From assembly GCA_035578155.1 (NCBI GenBank), contig JAPWDM010000005.1, positions 13,854,832-13,918,831 on the forward strand: a DNA stretch of 64,000 nt, in the 5' to 3' direction. A program made the translations under genes and the position numbers. Shown here piece after piece: positions 51,074 through 62,503 of this stretch. This DNA comes from Brachynemurus nebulosus. Taxonomy: Eukaryota; Arthropoda; Insecta; Neuroptera; Myrmeleontidae. Position 1 is the stretch's first letter; every line of letters begins with the position of its first letter. The notes below the pieces were generated by a model. That model was not told where the DNA came from. It saw only the letters and a list, made by a program, of their open reading frames with translations, and searched no databases.

Positions 51074-51997
51074 TTGGTTGGCAAGAAAGTTTTGTCGTTT
51101 TTCAATTAAACAAACTTTGTTCGCTCATTCCTTCGTTACGCTCTGACTGATTTGGATCATTTTGGTATCAGTTGAAAGCTAATATCATTGGTTTTCCAAT
51201 TTACAGATTAGACTATTTTTTTGGGATTTGACGGAGAAAAAATTTACGTTAAATATGAACTCTGAAAAGATTCATTTACGCCATTCTATACTTTATGAGT
51301 TCCAACTTGGGCATAATGTTACGGAAGCTCATAAAAATTTGTGTGCTGTTTTTGGGTCATCTAAGATAGACGTTTGTAGTGTCCAAAGATGGTTCGCAAA
51401 GTTTACGTCAGGTGCCATGTCTCTTCAAGATGAATCTCGCTCCGGAAGACCTAAAAAACTTGATGACGATGTTTTGAAGACACTATAGTGTGTAACGAAC
51501 CGTTGTTGACCACTAGAGAGATCGCAAAGAAGTTTCACACTACGCATACAACGATCGAGAACCACTTGAAGAAACTTGGCTTTGTTTATTCCGTGAATTT
51601 CGTCCAACATTGCATAATCACAAAGGTGTTTCTCTTCCAGCATGACAACGCTAGGCCACATACGGCTTTAAGGACGACGTAGCGACTCCAGGAGATTGGA
51701 TATGAGGTTCTACTCCATCCTCCTTATCTGATTATCATTTGTTCCTCTCCATGCAAAATTTTTCTTGATGGTAAAAGTTTTAAAAATATTCATGATGTTC
51801 AAATGGCAGTAACGAACTTTCTAAGCTCAAAGGATAAGGCTTTTTTCAAATCGGGAATAGACAAGCTTGTTGATCGATGGAGGAGGGTTGTAGAAAGCGG
51901 TGGACAATATCTCATTAATTGATGTTCATTTAAACATAAACTATAAAAAATTGAATTTTAAGTAAAAAAAAACGACAAAACTTTCTTGCCAACCTAA
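51074..51997 (+). mobile_element. mariner element, internally deleted
   Basis: TA duplications at 51072-51073 and 51998-51999. Right terminal repeat (reverse complement) TTAGGTTGGCAAGAAAGTTT; left end TTGGTTGGCAAGAAAGTTTT, lacking one A; both continue tgtcg. Total 924 bp, against about 1.3 kb for intact mariners. It encodes a broken transposase (separate entry). The termini are well preserved, so the copy could in principle be a substrate for a related active transposase. Confidence 0.92.
51255..51922 (+). pseudogene. mariner transposase, frameshifted and deleted
   Basis: The start is placed at MNSEKIHLRHSILYEFQLGH (51255), the usual mariner N terminus with its first helix-turn-helix, followed by 'VQRWFAKFTSG' and 'DESRSGRPKKLDDD'. 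A TAG at 51486-51488 and a frame change interrupt it. A second HTH segment follows (TTREIAKKFHTTHTTIENHL). The central region with the first catalytic aspartate is deleted. The second catalytic motif HDNARPH is present near 51640; the third (DYH) survives only in a shifted frame near 51731, after a small deletion. The C-terminal tail (FLDGKSFKNIHDVQMAVTNF onwards) reads through to TGA at 51920-51922. Not functional. DD34D mariner family identity is secure; the subfamily is not assigned. Confidence 0.9.
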
Positions 51998-52001
51998 TAT
52001 T

Positions 52002-52273
52002 ATACTCTCAAAACGATTTTTTTTGTCAAGGATTAAAAATTTCTTTCATTTTATTTTCTTGAAATTAAAAAAATTTTTCTTTGAATCCAAAAAAAAAAAA
52101 AAAAAAATTTAGAAATAGAGAAACTTTTATTTACTTTTTTTTTGGTAATCATTGAAATATTTCTTTAGATCCAAAAAAATATTATCTTTGATTCAAAAAT
52201 AAAAAAAAGTTAGAAATTTAGAAAAAAAAAGAAATTTCTAATTTTTGAAAAAAAGAAATTATTTTGAGAGTAT
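52002..52273. repeat. 272-bp inverted-repeat MITE-like element
   Basis: ATACTCTCAAAA ends on both strands, with poly-A/T-rich interior in which 'aaatttctaatttttga' and 'gaatccaaaaaaa' recur. It abuts the right end of the mariner. Confidence 0.55.
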
Positions 52274-52810
52274 GCGAAATAACTCATAAAACAAATTAGT
52301 GAGTCATTCTCAGTATTTTGAAATAAGGCATCGAAAAAAAAGGACAAATGATAAAATACATAAAGAGGCGCAAAAAATTCCTTAAAATCTAAAAGAAGAT
52401 TAAAAGGAAAAAACTTCGCCAAATGCCTGTTAAATACGAATTAAGTCAGGTTATTTTAATTTGTTAGATATAAAATCAGAGTTTAAAAGATATTGAATTT
52501 GTTGTGTTCCCTGCACTCAAACTTTCTGCACCTCGACAGGCAAGGAATTGCAAGAATATAGTTAGCATTAAATATTTGCAAAGTATTGTACTACTAAACA
52601 GGAAAATAAATATGTATGTATACTTATATACACATGTTTCCAAAGCAATTTCAATAAAATAAAACAAGTTTTTCAGTGTTATTATCTTAAACACATCGTA
52701 AAGCATACCAAACATACATACTTCTGTACGGAACATTACTTATTCAATAAGTAGGCTCTACTTACTTCAGTCGCCCATACTGAGTATTTTAGGTAGAGTA
52801 GAAAATTAAA
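52274..52810. other. AT-rich sequence, no feature recognised
   Basis: Nothing supportable. Confidence 0.5.
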
Positions 52811-52934
52811 CTAACCACAGGGCTTAATTTCGACAATTTTCCAGTAATAAAATCACTGAGCTGTGCCGGAACGCCGTTTGAGGTACCGAAACATATTTCC
52901 CCTACGTTTCAGCGGAAATTTAGCCCTGGTTAGC
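52811..52934. repeat. Small inverted repeat with hAT-like ends
   Basis: CTAACCACAGGGCTTAATTTC on the left pairs imperfectly with CTAACCAGGGCTAAATTTCC (right, reverse complement). CAGGGC-type ends recall hAT, but no 8-bp duplication is seen. It lies directly upstream of the truncated copy at 52954. Confidence 0.4.
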
Positions 52935-52953
52935 CGTCCTCACAAAGTTACAG

Positions 52954-53646
52954 TTACAGCCATTTGCAGAGCGAATTCTGATTTTCATTGTTAACTTTGA
53001 GATACTGAGAAATGTATGAAGGTTGATAGTTCGGGAGTTTCTGGACGTGGCTGCCAGTCACATGTTGTGAAGAAGCTAGACCCTGGCACATTTAAACGCC
53101 TCATTTAGTTTTATTATGACCGTTAGAGTGATTACATCGTAATTAATTTTAATAAAAATTCTCAGTGATTAAAACTAAAAGGTAAAGTAACGAAAAACTA
53201 CATTTTTAAAATTTGCTGCAGTTATAACTCGAACACAAATCATCTGATCGATTTGATTCTTATTGCAGCTTCTTTCATATACGTTCCTTCATACCATGAA
53301 CCTCCAGTTTTCCGATCGAATAAAAAATGTAATTTTCAACTATTTTTCTTCGATTGAGGTTCACGGTACGGGCAATACCTTCTAGTTTAATAGGCATTTG
53401 ATTTTTTTCGAGTCAAGCACTGTGAAGGTAGCTACAACTGCAGCAGTGGGGGAACTTCTTTTGGAGCCTTGAGAGATCTCGAATAACTCACTGAATTTTC
53501 AATTTTTTTGTCCAAAAATTTTATATTGAATTTATTATATATTAACGAATATATCCTTAAAATTTTAAAACATTCCACATAGTAGTTTTCTTTAAAAAAA
53601 TTCCCAAAAATCACCTTTTTTTAGGCGGTCACACTAGTGGTCCCCC
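52954..53646. mobile_element. TTAA/GGGGGAC element, copy 2, left-truncated
   Basis: It aligns with copy 1 from 'gttacagccat' (43203) to the right end, finishing CACACTAGTGGTCCCCC then TTAA (53647-53650). The first 120 bp or so of copy 1 are missing, as is a block near 53340. Confidence 0.8.
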
Positions 53647-53650
53647 TTAA

Positions 53651-56510
53651 GTTTTCCAAAAAAATTCAAGCGTCCTATATATTTACTAAATAAAACGAAG
53701 TATTTTGAATAACTTAAAGTTTGAAAAATCAGATGTAAATTACATATTTTACGACCACATTGACAAAAATCTCCAAAAAAAAAAATAATAAATTTTATTA
53801 TTGGAAGCGCTGTGAATGACGTTCAAAAAACAGTATACACAGTGTTTCCGCTGTTGGCTAGATTTTTTATATTTAATTATATAACAGAATAGAAAATGTC
53901 AAATGTTTTTATAACGTTCCCAGCGCTTCCACTAATACTAACTTAATGACGTTATGAGTATAATAACTTGTAACAAATTTAGTTTTTAGGATACTAGTTT
54001 TTATTTTACCACGCAGATATGAAATGTGACGAGTCATTAAAATTTTGAAATAAAAAAACCATAACTATTAGTCAGTACTGGTGAGTTTTTCAACTGTCCA
54101 AACTTTGTTGAAAAAACATTTTTCTAAATCAAATAAACAAAATCGTAGACTTTATCGTAAATTCGTATCATAAAATCGTAAATTTTTCCCACGCAATTAG
54201 TATTATGTTAAATTTTCACCCTACAGGTTTCCCCAATGCAGTCATATTCTGCCGCTTTTTTTCATCTTCAACTTGATTTTCGTATTTCTTTTTTTTTTTT
54301 TTGTTATGGCTTTCTAAAAGTTGTTTGTAAAAACTAAATTATAAAAATTTTTTCTACCTTCATATAAATAAAGTCATCTTACTTTGTTTGAAAATGGGCT
54401 TTTAAGCTTGAAACAATTGTCACACATAAAAAATAAACGTGATTTTTTTGCTAAGTAAAATATTTACTTCATTTTGTAAAAATATGGAATAGCATAATGT
54501 AATTTAGACTTATCAATTTTTCTCTTTCCCTTCGGTTTGTAGCATTTTCTTCTTTTTACTTCCGGTTTTTTTTTTCAAGCACTAATGATAGTAACACGCT
54601 ACTCATATTATCCATGATGCTATTGTGCAACAAAAAATGAGTTAAAACGTTTAGAGCGTAATATTTTCTGTTGGGTTTTCCGTTCCAGGTGTATTTTTTC
54701 TTTACTAATGTACCTTTATGCACATTAAAAATTTCAAAATAATCGTCATTATTTAATTCAAGAAATTAAGGATATTTTAGTTTAAAAATAAAATTTCAGA
54801 AATTGCGTTTTGAAAAAAATTTTTATTCAGATATTTCGTTTTGGAAAAAGATTTCCGTTTAGAATAATGGCTTTCTAAATAAAGCTTACAATTCTATATT
54901 AATCTCAAAACCAGTTTTTTCTCAGAAATTGCTGTTTGAAAATAAATTCCACATTTGTTTCGTCTAACAATTAAGGGCAGTCAGAGTCTGATATAAAACA
55001 TTGCCGATTTAAATTTAATTCAGCAAACTGATTCAAGTTGTTATTTTTAAAAAAATATTTAATAATGACTTAATTGGACTGGTTAATATCGTAAGGTGCA
55101 AATTCTGAACCATATAGTATAACTTAGGAGAATAGAGTTTCTTAATTATTGTACTGATGAAAGATTTTATAAGTTCAGTACAAGTTAAAAAATGTCATTA
55201 TTTCACGTTTAAAAGTTATCGGTAAGAAAACCAATAAATAATTTCTTCTATAACATCGAACCAAGTTTTTGCAGATTGTATATTTTTTTAATAAACTCAA
55301 CTAAAACACTAGTGGTTACAACATAGTCAACTTTCCCCTAGCTGGGAAGAAAAATGTCCTTAGAACGTTTCCAGAACTTCCATCAAAATTTAAGTTTATA
55401 TATTTGTTACAATATAAAGGACAGATCCGGATAAGGATCAAGTTTTGTTTCTGTTTGAAAATGAACTAACGGTTCGAAACAATATTGTCACAGTTTCAAA
55501 AATAAACGTGGTATTTTGCAAAGTAAAGTATTTGTTTATTATTTACAAGGATCAAGTACTTAGCAGACAACTGACTAAATAGTCCCTAACAGTGTCGGAA
55601 TATACAATATTTTGAACTGAGGAGAACTATAAGTTTTATTACTTTATTGAAATATGTACATTTATTCTGAAATACATATAAAATTAAATCTAGATACCAA
55701 TAAGTGTGACTTTAAAAAAAAAAAATGATTAACAAAATTTTAACATTTTATGGCAAATACAATAAAATTTAATAGCCCCCCATTCAGAAATATCGTACAC
55801 CCCAGCCATGTTAGAGCCACGTTTGATCCAGTGCACTGTCTGCTAATCACTTGACTTAAAACACGTTACAACTACACACGACTGATATTACTGCGACTGA
55901 AGTTTCGGAGAATGATTGTCTATTGTATTTTCGCCCACCTGATTGTAACATTAATAATAATCATATAACTGTATTGTACCAAACATAGAAACTACAAACA
56001 TATACGTACATACATTTATGTCTGTATGTGGTTTATATAGACTATACAAATGATAATGTGTATCAGACATTAAAAACAACACAAAGACACTGACCTGGTG
56101 ACCTGTCGTCAACTTATTCTGAAGCAAATGTCTTTAAAAATTTAGACTATACCTATTATTGCTATATATTTTCGTTTATTGTTTGGAGAAAGTCATTTTT
56201 CTAATTTTATATAAAAATTTTTTTGGTAAATTTGATTCAGTTTTATTTACACAGTGTTTGTTTCTGGAAAAATGTAAAAGAAAATTCGAAAAATTTTGTG
56301 AATCTTTACCAATGAAAGGGGTAAAAGTGAAAATTGTAAAGTTAAAGCATTAAGGGCAGGGTAAGGTATTAAAATAATTTTTTTTGCATTTTTTTTATTT
56401 TTCTAACTGAATGCATAATATCTTAAGAATATTGTCTCAAAATTTCAAGTTGATTGGAGCAAAACTGAAGAAGGTATAAGCATTTTTGTTGTTACCTGGC
56501 AGATGTTTCG
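53651..56510. other. AT-rich sequence with a direct repeat and small inverted repeat
   Basis: TTGGAAGCGCTGTGAATGAC (near 53800) pairs imperfectly with CCCAGCGCTTCCACTA (ending near 53935). A segment of about 120 bp containing 'gtttgaaaatg', 'gaaacaat..tgtcaca' and 'aaaataaacgtg' occurs at about 54388-54480 and again at 55453-55545, same orientation. The 64-codon frame at 56159-56353 has no motif. Confidence 0.45.
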
Positions 56511-56990
<480 letters not shown>

Positions 56991-57010
56991 TTTTTTTTTT
57001 TTTTTTTTTT

Positions 57011-57317
57011 ATTTTTTTAATAAATGGTTGTGTATTGTATGATGAGCATCTGTAACTAGACCATTAGCTCATCATACAATTTAAACACAAAGTTACATAA
57101 CAATAGGTACAATAATAATAAATTTTACATAAAAACAGAAGATTATTTACAATAATTAGTAACTACTACATAATTTTAATGATAGGCATAGGCGTCACAG
57201 AACGATTTAATTTTTCAAATATTCACATTCAAATTCAGTAGATATAACAGTTAAATAAATAATACTTTTAATTATTTTATATTTCACTACACTTTTATTA
57301 AAAATTTATTTTGTTTC
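57011..57317 (-). other. LINE 3' UTR with stem-loop near the A-tract
   Basis: On the plus strand ATTGTATGATGAGC (57034-57047) pairs perfectly with GCTCATCATACAAT (57067-57080) around a 19-nt loop. An outer stem TTGTGT (57028-57033) / ACACAA (57085-57090) extends it with a bulge. It sits about 20-30 nt from the A-tract, where some LINE reverse transcriptases recognise their RNA. Confidence 0.7.
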
Positions 57318-60300
57318 TTAGATTTGTTGAAGTAGACCTGAAATTTTTAAAAATTCAAATAAATTTTCAATTATTATTTCACTGTTTGGAAATAGCAGTT
57401 CGCTTAGATTGTTGGGTAAGTTGAAGAAATCTCTATACGCCGTATATTTTTTGCATGTCGTTAGTATGTGTTTAACTGTAACTTGGGATTCACATATATT
57501 ACACAGAGGGGGATGTTCTTTTTGTAATATAAAACTATGAGTTAATTTAGTATGGCCTATTCGTAGTCGTGAAAGAACAGTTTGTTGATAACGGGGTAAA
57601 TTTTGAATTTTGTTGGGTTTGGTCGTTGATTTGGTACTTCGGAGATGATTTTCTGTTGGGCTGATATTCTGCCAATTAGTTTCCCATTTTTGTTTGATTT
57701 TATTTTTGATGTGCAGTTTAAAATCTTCTTCTGTAACGTAGCTGGTATACAATTGTTCCAAATTCGTGGCTTCCTTTGCTGCTCTGTCTGCTCTTTCATT
57801 CCCCATTATACCGATATGTGAAGGAACAAAGAGAAATTTTATTTGTTTATTCTGGAGTTCAATGTTTTTAATTTTAGTCTGGATTCGTTGGAGGTATACA
57901 TTAGTCGGATATAGTTTTGGAATAGACTGTAGGCTGCTAAAGGAGTCGGTACATATAAGGTACTGATTACTCTTAACTGAATTACTTTCAATTAATTCTA
58001 AGGCTTTTGTAATAGCGAAAAGTTCTGCTGTATATACGCTATTGTATGGATGTAATTTATATTTTCCCACAAAATTATTACATATGACAGATGACCCGGA
58101 GTTGTTGTTAGTTGCTTTTGATCCATCTGTGAAAATCTTTGTATAATTATTATACTCTCCTTCTACGATCTCCATATATATATTTTTCATTGTTTCTGGG
58201 TGTGTTTCAATTTTGGGGTACTTTAAAATTTGTAAATCAGCATCTTTTATTTCTATGCACCATGGTGGAATATCTAAGGATTGCTTTTCTAATGGGTCAG
58301 GAAGTTCGAGACGATATTCATTTAGAAGTTTCCTTATTCGTATTGCATACGCTGAATGTTTTCCGTTTATGTGATAAAGATTCGGGTACAACGACCTATA
58401 AGTATTTAAGAATGCATTATGATTTTTATTGTATCGCAAAGCGGTAGCATAGGTGAGTGACAACTGCTCCCTTCTAATATTTGGTGGTAGTTCGCCAGCT
58501 TCATTGTAGATACTAAGGAGTGGACTCGTACGGAAAGCCCCTATGGCTATTCTTAAACCTTGATTATATATACTATCAATCATTTTTAATAAATTTTTGT
58601 TAGCGGTACAATAAATAATACACCCGTAATCAATCTTGGATCGTACTAAAGATTTAAAGATATGGGGCAAGCTGGTAAAATCAGCGCCCCATCGTTGATG
58701 AGATATGGTTTTCATGAGATACAATGATTGTTTGCATTTATCTTTTAATTCGTTTATATGCGCTGCCCATGATAATCGTCGATCAAATGTTACACCTAAA
58801 TATTTAATTTTGTCAGTGAAGGGCAACACTTCGTTGTGTAGAGTCACCTGCGGATTTGTATTGCATCCTCGATGGTGACAAAAATGAATACATTTGCTTT
58901 TAGTGGCAGAAAATTTGAGTCCGTTCTTCATTGACCAAGACTGGATATTGTTAAGTGTTTTTTGTATATGTTGGGTTGCAATTTCTGGTTTTTCATTTTG
59001 ACATAGAATTATTAAATCATCAGCGAAGGCATATGCTTTGACTGGACTATGCACGTTCGTGGATATAACATCATTAAAAGCAATGAGAAACAACGTAACA
59101 CTGAGTACACTTCCTTGAGGTAGGCCGTTTTCTTGGGTTTTTGTGTCTGATTCAATATTACCAATTTGAACTTTGAAAGTTCTGTCTTTCATAAAATTTT
59201 TGATAAAAGCGAGCATATTTCCATCGATATTCCATTCTTTTAGTCTCTTGATTATTTGATATGTCCAAACAGTATTGTATGCTTTCTCAATATCTAAAAT
59301 GATTGCTAGCGTATGTTGTTTCGAAATAAAACCGTTTTTTATGAACGTTTCCACATTTATTAAATGGTCTGCAGTAGAATGACTTCTGCGGAAACCACTT
59401 TGATTGAATTCCAATAAATTTCTTTTTTCTAAAATCCACATCAATCGATTGTTAATAATTTTTTCCAGTAGTTTACAAAGGCAGCATGTTAGAGATATCG
59501 GGCGGAAACTTGAAATATTTGATTTGTTTTGATTTGGTTTGAGTAGCGGGAGTATTATTGATTCTTTCCAGGATTTAGGGAACTCATTCGATGACCATAT
59601 TTGATTGTATAACAGCAATAGTCTTATTTTAAATTGTTGTGGTAAATTTTCAATAAATTTATACGGAATGTTATCGTGACCCGGGCTGGTATCTTTGCAA
59701 GTTTTTAGTGCAGTGTCAAGTTCTGCTTCGGTAATTGGATCATTGTAGATTTCTGTGTTTTGTTTATCAACCACTATATCTTCCCGTTCTTTATTATTTT
59801 TAAAGTTTAGAAATGTTTGGCTGTAATTTTCATTGCTTGAATGTTTGTAAAAATTGTTGGCTAGTAAGTTTACAATTTCTTGTTGATCTTCTATGATATC
59901 ATTCTCCGTCTGTATGAATGGTATGTGAAAATTGTTATTTATACCTTTCAATTTGCGAACTTTATCCCAGATTTCTTTATTGTTTGTGGTACTGTTGATT
60001 GATGAAACAAATGATTGCCAAGATTTCATTTTGCTTTCGCGTATTATTCTTTTACTTTGTGCTCTAAGTTTCTTAAAATTGATAAGATTTTCAACTGTCT
60101 TATGTTTTTTATATAAATTCAGTGCTTGTTTCTTCTTATGAATTATTTCTGAGCAATTTTGATTCCACCATGGTATAGAATTTTTACATTTACTAGGTTG
60201 TTTTTTTGGGATTGTATGTTCAGCAGCGGTCGTGATTTGTTCGGTAAAGAGTTGGACGGATTCATTTATTGACATGTTAGAGGATGGTGATAAATTTTTA

Positions 60301-61043
60301 GCAGTGTAATCCAATTGTGTTCTAAAATCTTCCCAATTTGCCATTTGAAGTTTCCACTTAACAGAACGGGTGTTCGGTTGACTTGGGCAATTTGAACGTT
60401 TTATTTTTATTTCAATTGGAAAGTGGTCACTTCCATAGAGATCATCAAGTGGTTCCCAAGTTAACAGCGGAGTGAGCACAGGATGGCTTACTGCTAAATC
60501 AATATTTGAAAAGTTTCCGGTATGTATACTGAAGTGTGTGGGCTTGCCGCTGTTTAGTATTATCGTGTCTGTTCGGTCTAATAATTTTTCAACAATTTTA
60601 CCTCTTGCCTCTGTTTTACTTGAACCCCATAAAGTATTATGAGCATTAAAATCTCCCAAAAGAACAAAAGGTTGTGTTAATTGATTTACTAGGTGTTCCA
60701 GTTCCTCAATATGTATGTTTTGACTGTTAGGTAGGTAAATGTTACACAGACTCATTTTTAATGGTGACATCAGTTCTATCGCAACAGCCTCAATTTCCGT
60801 TTCAAGTGGGATTTCTTTATAACAAATTGTGTCCTTAGTAAAAATACATACTCCACCGCTGGCATGACTTGTGTTTATACGGTCCTTACGTACTAAAGAG
60901 TATCCACGAATTTTCGGTACATTTTGGGGTTTAAAATTTGTTTCTTGGAGACATAAAATTTCAGGTGTGTATCTGTTAAGAATGATCTGAACCTCATTGA
61001 CATGTGTGTAATAACTATTGCAATTCCACTGAATAATATTCAT
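57318..61043 (-). CDS. LINE ORF2: endonuclease, reverse transcriptase and RNase H
   Basis: This 1241-residue polyprotein would nick target DNA and copy the element's RNA by target-primed reverse transcription. An APE-type endonuclease occupies residues 1-230, with N7, the LQET motif (E34), GDFNAHN (D131, N133) and SDH (D206-H207). The reverse transcriptase spans roughly 480-780; its catalytic FADD is at 673-676. An RNase H domain follows, with TDGS (D973), an AELFA glutamate, a CTDS aspartate and a final NERAD aspartate (about 1080-1090). A C-terminal C-x2-C-x7-H-x4-C knuckle (CNIC...H...C) lies near 1180-1200, as in many LINE ORF2 proteins. All key residues are present and the frame is uninterrupted. 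The start ATG is two bases after the ORF1 stop (TAA-AT-ATG), a layout suggesting termination-reinitiation. Shorter frames within it are shadows. Confidence 0.95.
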   Translation of the reverse strand: MNIIQWNCNSYYTHVNEVQIILNRYTPEILCLQETNFKPQNVPKIRGYSLVRKDRINTSHASGGVCIFTKDTICYKEIPLETEIEAVAIELMSPLKMSLCNIYLPNSQNIHIEELEHLVNQLTQPFVLLGDFNAHNTLWGSSKTEARGKIVEKLLDRTDTIILNSGKPTHFSIHTGNFSNIDLAVSHPVLTPLLTWEPLDDLYGSDHFPIEIKIKRSNCPSQPNTRSVKWKLQMANWEDFRTQLDYTAKNLSPSSNMSINESVQLFTEQITTAAEHTIPKKQPSKCKNSIPWWNQNCSEIIHKKKQALNLYKKHKTVENLINFKKLRAQSKRIIRESKMKSWQSFVSSINSTTNNKEIWDKVRKLKGINNNFHIPFIQTENDIIEDQQEIVNLLANNFYKHSSNENYSQTFLNFKNNKEREDIVVDKQNTEIYNDPITEAELDTALKTCKDTSPGHDNIPYKFIENLPQQFKIRLLLLYNQIWSSNEFPKSWKESIILPLLKPNQNKSNISSFRPISLTCCLCKLLEKIINNRLMWILEKRNLLEFNQSGFRRSHSTADHLINVETFIKNGFISKQHTLAIILDIEKAYNTVWTYQIIKRLKEWNIDGNMLAFIKNFMKDRTFKVQIGNIESDTKTQENGLPQGSVLSVTLFLIAFNDVISTNVHSPVKAYAFADDLIILCQNEKPEIATQHIQKTLNNIQSWSMKNGLKFSATKSKCIHFCHHRGCNTNPQVTLHNEVLPFTDKIKYLGVTFDRRLSWAAHINELKDKCKQSLYLMKTISHQRWGADFTSLPHIFKSLVRSKIDYGCIIYCTANKNLLKMIDSIYNQGLRIAIGAFRTSPLLSIYNEAGELPPNIRREQLSLTYATALRYNKNHNAFLNTYRSLYPNLYHINGKHSAYAIRIRKLLNEYRLELPDPLEKQSLDIPPWCIEIKDADLQILKYPKIETHPETMKNIYMEIVEGEYNNYTKIFTDGSKATNNNSGSSVICNNFVGKYKLHPYNSVYTAELFAITKALELIESNSVKSNQYLICTDSFSSLQSIPKLYPTNVYLQRIQTKIKNIELQNKQIKFLFVPSHIGIMGNERADRAAKEATNLEQLYTSYVTEEDFKLHIKNKIKQKWETNWQNISPTENHLRSTKSTTKPNKIQNLPRYQQTVLSRLRIGHTKLTHSFILQKEHPPLCNICESQVTVKHILTTCKKYTAYRDFFNLPNNLSELLFPNSEIIIENLFEFLKISGLLQQI

Positions 61044-61045
61044 AT

Positions 61046-62503
61046 TTAATATTCTTCTTGTGAAGTATCGGTTATTTCAGTTGTATCGTCTTGTGGACCT
61101 CCGGAATCTTCAGTCGATAGTTTACTAAATTCGTCGTCTTCTGATTGACCAGGAGTTATCTGTATTTGGAGTTCTTTTTTAATGTTATTTATTGTGCGTG
61201 TGAATCGTCCTTTAATGTAGCCATTTGGTAAAGATGGTCTTAAGTCCTTCAACATGATAATAAGACCTTCTATGTCGTGAGTGTACAGTTTGACCGTTGA
61301 AATTATTTCCCGGGAATGTTTAATTTCTTTGATAAATTGTTTTAATTTTTCGTATGTGAGGACGTAGCTTTCAGGTGCTTGTTCAATGATTGGTTTCACT
61401 GGCTCTAACGATTCGTCGATGGTATATTTTTCAGTTCTTCTTTTTTTATTCTTCTTTTTCTTTCTTGAATCTTGTTTTTTCTTTCTAGTCGGCGGTGTGT
61501 CGATAGCGGAAACGATGTCTAATTTATTAGAATTTAATTGACTATTTGTATTTTGACTTTCGTGTACGAGTGCATTTAAGGTATCATTTGGGTTTTGTGT
61601 CGTTTCGGAATTATGAACTATTACTATAGGTGATGGTGGGAGTTCGGATGAATTTACAGGAATCAATGGAATTCGAGGGGTAAGTTCGTTTGTGACTTGT
61701 GTCTGATACGAATTGATTATTTCAGGTTCAGTTAGTGTAGTTGTTTCTGATACAGTAGATGAACTAATATTTCGTTTTTCTCCTTGTCGAGGTGTTTCAA
61801 TTTCACAATTAGTTGATGGCATTTTGCAGTTTGACGCTACATGTCCGATTTGGTTACACCTAAAACAGCGCATCTGATCTACTGATATAAATATTCGGTA
61901 GGTATTATTTTCATAATCGACTGTAATACTATCGGGAAGGGGGACTTGTTCGTCGCATACTACATATATGGATCGCCTAAAACTTAGTACATGATCGTAA
62001 TTTTTATCACCAATACCAGCTTTTAATAGGTACATCGGAGAAACTAATTTTAATTTATATTGTTTAAGAGCCTCTTCGATTATCTCATTTGGTATGGTTG
62101 GTGATACTCTAGATAAGATAATCTTCTTTGCTGGAGTTATCAGCCTACGAACATTAATATTATGTCCTTCTACTTGAACGGTTCTATGATTTGATAATAG
62201 TTCATCAACAATTTCTTTTGAAGAAAGAAATATACATATTCGGTCATGTGAAAGCCATGAAGAAAATATTACATTCTTGGGTTGTACTATATTACCTATA
62301 GCTATTGTATATGTCTGAAGTTTGATGCCTTCGACTGCTGCTAATATAATAGCTTGGTCATTTTTTGGATATGTTATTCTGGTGTTTTTAACAATACTAG
62401 AGTATGAATTATTTAAACGATCGGGATTATTTAAACTAACAGAGGGATCTACATTAGTGCCGCCGTTTTGGTTGACAGCAGCACTATTTATATTTAATTC
62501 CAT
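61046..62503 (-). CDS. LINE ORF1: nucleic-acid-binding protein with zinc knuckle
   Basis: This 485-residue protein should bind the element RNA and form the ribonucleoprotein with ORF2 product. Residues 1-120 are of mixed composition; residues of about 110-200 ('IILSRVSPTIPNEIIEEALK') look like the RRM-like or esterase-free fold region found before zinc knuckles in arthropod LINE ORF1 proteins, although I cannot confirm the fold. One CCHC knuckle, CFRCNQIGHVASNC (C-x2-C-x4-H-x4-C), lies near 213-226; related elements often have two or three. A lysine/arginine-rich stretch at about 345-365 could be an RNA-binding or nuclear-localisation segment. The C terminus is acidic. Start chosen at MELNINSAAVN because an in-frame AT-rich leader precedes it. 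No stops interrupt it. Confidence 0.9.
   Translation of the reverse strand: MELNINSAAVNQNGGTNVDPSVSLNNPDRLNNSYSSIVKNTRITYPKNDQAIILAAVEGIKLQTYTIAIGNIVQPKNVIFSSWLSHDRICIFLSSKEIVDELLSNHRTVQVEGHNINVRRLITPAKKIILSRVSPTIPNEIIEEALKQYKLKLVSPMYLLKAGIGDKNYDHVLSFRRSIYVVCDEQVPLPDSITVDYENNTYRIFISVDQMRCFRCNQIGHVASNCKMPSTNCEIETPRQGEKRNISSSTVSETTTLTEPEIINSYQTQVTNELTPRIPLIPVNSSELPPSPIVIVHNSETTQNPNDTLNALVHESQNTNSQLNSNKLDIVSAIDTPPTRKKKQDSRKKKKNKKRRTEKYTIDESLEPVKPIIEQAPESYVLTYEKLKQFIKEIKHSREIISTVKLYTHDIEGLIIMLKDLRPSLPNGYIKGRFTRTINNIKKELQIQITPGQSEDDEFSKLSTEDSGGPQDDTTEITDTSQEEY

Noticed and set aside
57557..60141. Additional open frames overlapping LINE ORF2
   Set aside because: Shadow frames of the long coding sequence with no independent motif.
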